A stretch of 64,000 bases of DNA from Poa pratensis (lineage: Eukaryota > Streptophyta > Magnoliopsida > Poales > Poaceae), in the NCBI GenBank assembly GCA_947311845.1, contig CAMZMU010000027.1, positions 51,471,058 to 51,535,057 of the forward strand, read 5' to 3'. A model generated the notes under the pieces. That model ran no database searches, was not told the origin of the DNA, and was given only the letters and a program-made list of their open reading frames with translations. Every line of letters starts with the position of its first letter. The first letter of the stretch is position 1. Below are positions 63,360 to 64,000 of the stretch, one piece after another. The translations under genes were made by a program, and so were the position numbers.

Positions 63360-64000
63360 CATGTGGGCCCAAGATGAAGATGGACAAGACCAAGACTCAA
63401 GTCAAGCTGGCGGGTTCACCGTCAAGACACGCAAGGCCTACGTCGACTAAGGGCTCCGGTCCTGGGGACCTTCCGGGTCCCCGAACCAAGCAAGAAGGCC
63501 AGGAAGGACCCGAGAGCCCGAGTTCCCGGCAGGAGGCCAGGCTCCCTCTCGGGTACTTCCCCACGTCCCTGTGGATAAGCACTCCACCTCACCACGGAAG
63601 ACTTGGGAAGCAAGGCGAAGGCAGCGCGGGCGGGAAGCACGTCCCGTGGTGGTGTCAGCTCCTGTCCACCCCAAGGCGGACGCTCCCACCTAACCCAAAG
63701 GAGACGCTAGGCTGAGGAGAGGCCACGTCTCCCCTAAACTAGATGAGGAGGGTCCTTCACCCCGAAGGTCCCTCATGCCCCTCACGTGACCCTGTGGCAA
63801 CCCCTTAGCCTATAAAAGGAGGACCAAGGCACGGAGGAGGGAGAAGGAGCAAGGACGAACACAAGCTAGAACCAGAGCAAGACTAGACTAGGGCTGCGAA
63901 GGTAGAGAGGAAGGTGATCTCCTCCGGGTCAGGATCTGTCCTTCTTCTACCTCCAGCCAAAACCCTTCCGGGTACCCTGTCCGGGAGGTTCCATTGTAAG
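63360..64000 (+). mobile_element. LTR of a retrotransposon (probably gypsy), cut by the window end
   Basis: The stretch has the character of a grass gypsy LTR: GACCAAGACTCAAGTCAAG, GGGACCTTCCGGGTCCCCG, a TATA box CCTATAAAAGGAGG at 63809-63822, and a purine-rich leader with AGACTAGACTAGGGCTGCG. It has no end within the window. The start is uncertain; the first clear LTR-like phrase is near 63360, and a true TG start may be lost. Confidence 0.55.
63811..63817 (+). promoter_or_regulatory. TATA box of the terminal LTR
   Basis: TATAAAA is followed about 30 bases later by a purine-rich start region (GGAGGAGGGAGAAGGAGC), the usual layout at the U3/R border of an LTR. Confidence 0.6.

Noticed and set aside
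1..64000. Search for tRNA, rRNA, microRNA precursor or CRISPR features
   Set aside because: Apart from the transposon hairpins listed, no cloverleaf, rRNA core or regular spacer array was seen by eye; a tRNAscan or Infernal run would be needed to exclude small RNAs.

Overview
This window is plant nuclear DNA, almost certainly from a grass with a large, repeat-rich genome. A pooid or Triticeae-like species is my inference from the transposon families and the long TE-filled intervals; it was not tested. Only two intact, expressed-looking host genes are visible. Everything else is nested or adjacent transposable elements, their fragments, and degenerate intergenic sequence. There are no prokaryotic genes, CRISPR arrays, or rRNA or tRNA genes that I could recognise.

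Layout. 1-7571: 3' part of a decayed Ty3/gypsy (Tat-lineage) element with gag, protease, RT, RNase H, an extra archaeal-type RNase H, integrase and a 3' LTR, plus an unusual hairpin array in its 3' untranslated region. 7572-8700: a broken GC-rich ORF and a GC-rich leader-like stretch. About 8700-13938: a CACTA (En/Spm) element with a frameshifted TNP2-type transposase on the minus strand. 14353-15884: a Mutator-like element with perfect 9-bp target duplications carrying a LINE fragment. 17103-19653: a non-autonomous CACTA element. 20181-20802: an RNA-mediated insertion with poly(A) tail and target duplication. 22550-28115 (minus): the plastid-type ribokinase gene, four coding exons, with a 4-kb first intron holding hAT-type elements. 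28630-30762: a two-copy tandem repeat, then inverted LINE pieces to about 31340. 32309-32901: a truncated transposon end and a broken ORF. 33292-39330: a Ty1/copia element with very short LTRs, interrupted by a 1.1-kb solo LTR. 40139-41129: a second Mutator-like element filled with a 93-bp minisatellite. 41624-44076: a 2.45-kb inverted-repeat DNA transposon carrying two convergent non-transposase ORFs. 44508-48905 (minus): a non-autonomous Helitron. 50361-51346: an inverted-repeat unit packed with a degenerate A/T-rich minisatellite. 52239-54374: a 2.1-kb solo LTR. 55200-60550 (plus): an SCP1-like CTD phosphatase gene with a 5'-UTR intron and six coding exons. 61700-64000: GC-rich repeats, another minisatellite and the start of an LTR with a TATA box that runs off the window.

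The two host genes are unrelated in function. Ribokinase phosphorylates ribose, probably in plastids. The SSP4-like protein is a DxDxT-class phosphatase expected to act on RNA polymerase II CTD or similar substrates. They are transcribed in opposite directions about 27 kb apart. Nothing suggests an operon or functional cluster. The most unusual sequence signals are in the mobile DNA: the covarying hairpin array and element-wide AGTCGC motif of the gypsy element, the CCGGAACTTCCGG palindromes placed after the TATA box in two diverged solo LTRs, and the convergent-ORF transposon with hairpin termini. All ages, family names and captures are inferences from reading one sequence without database searches.
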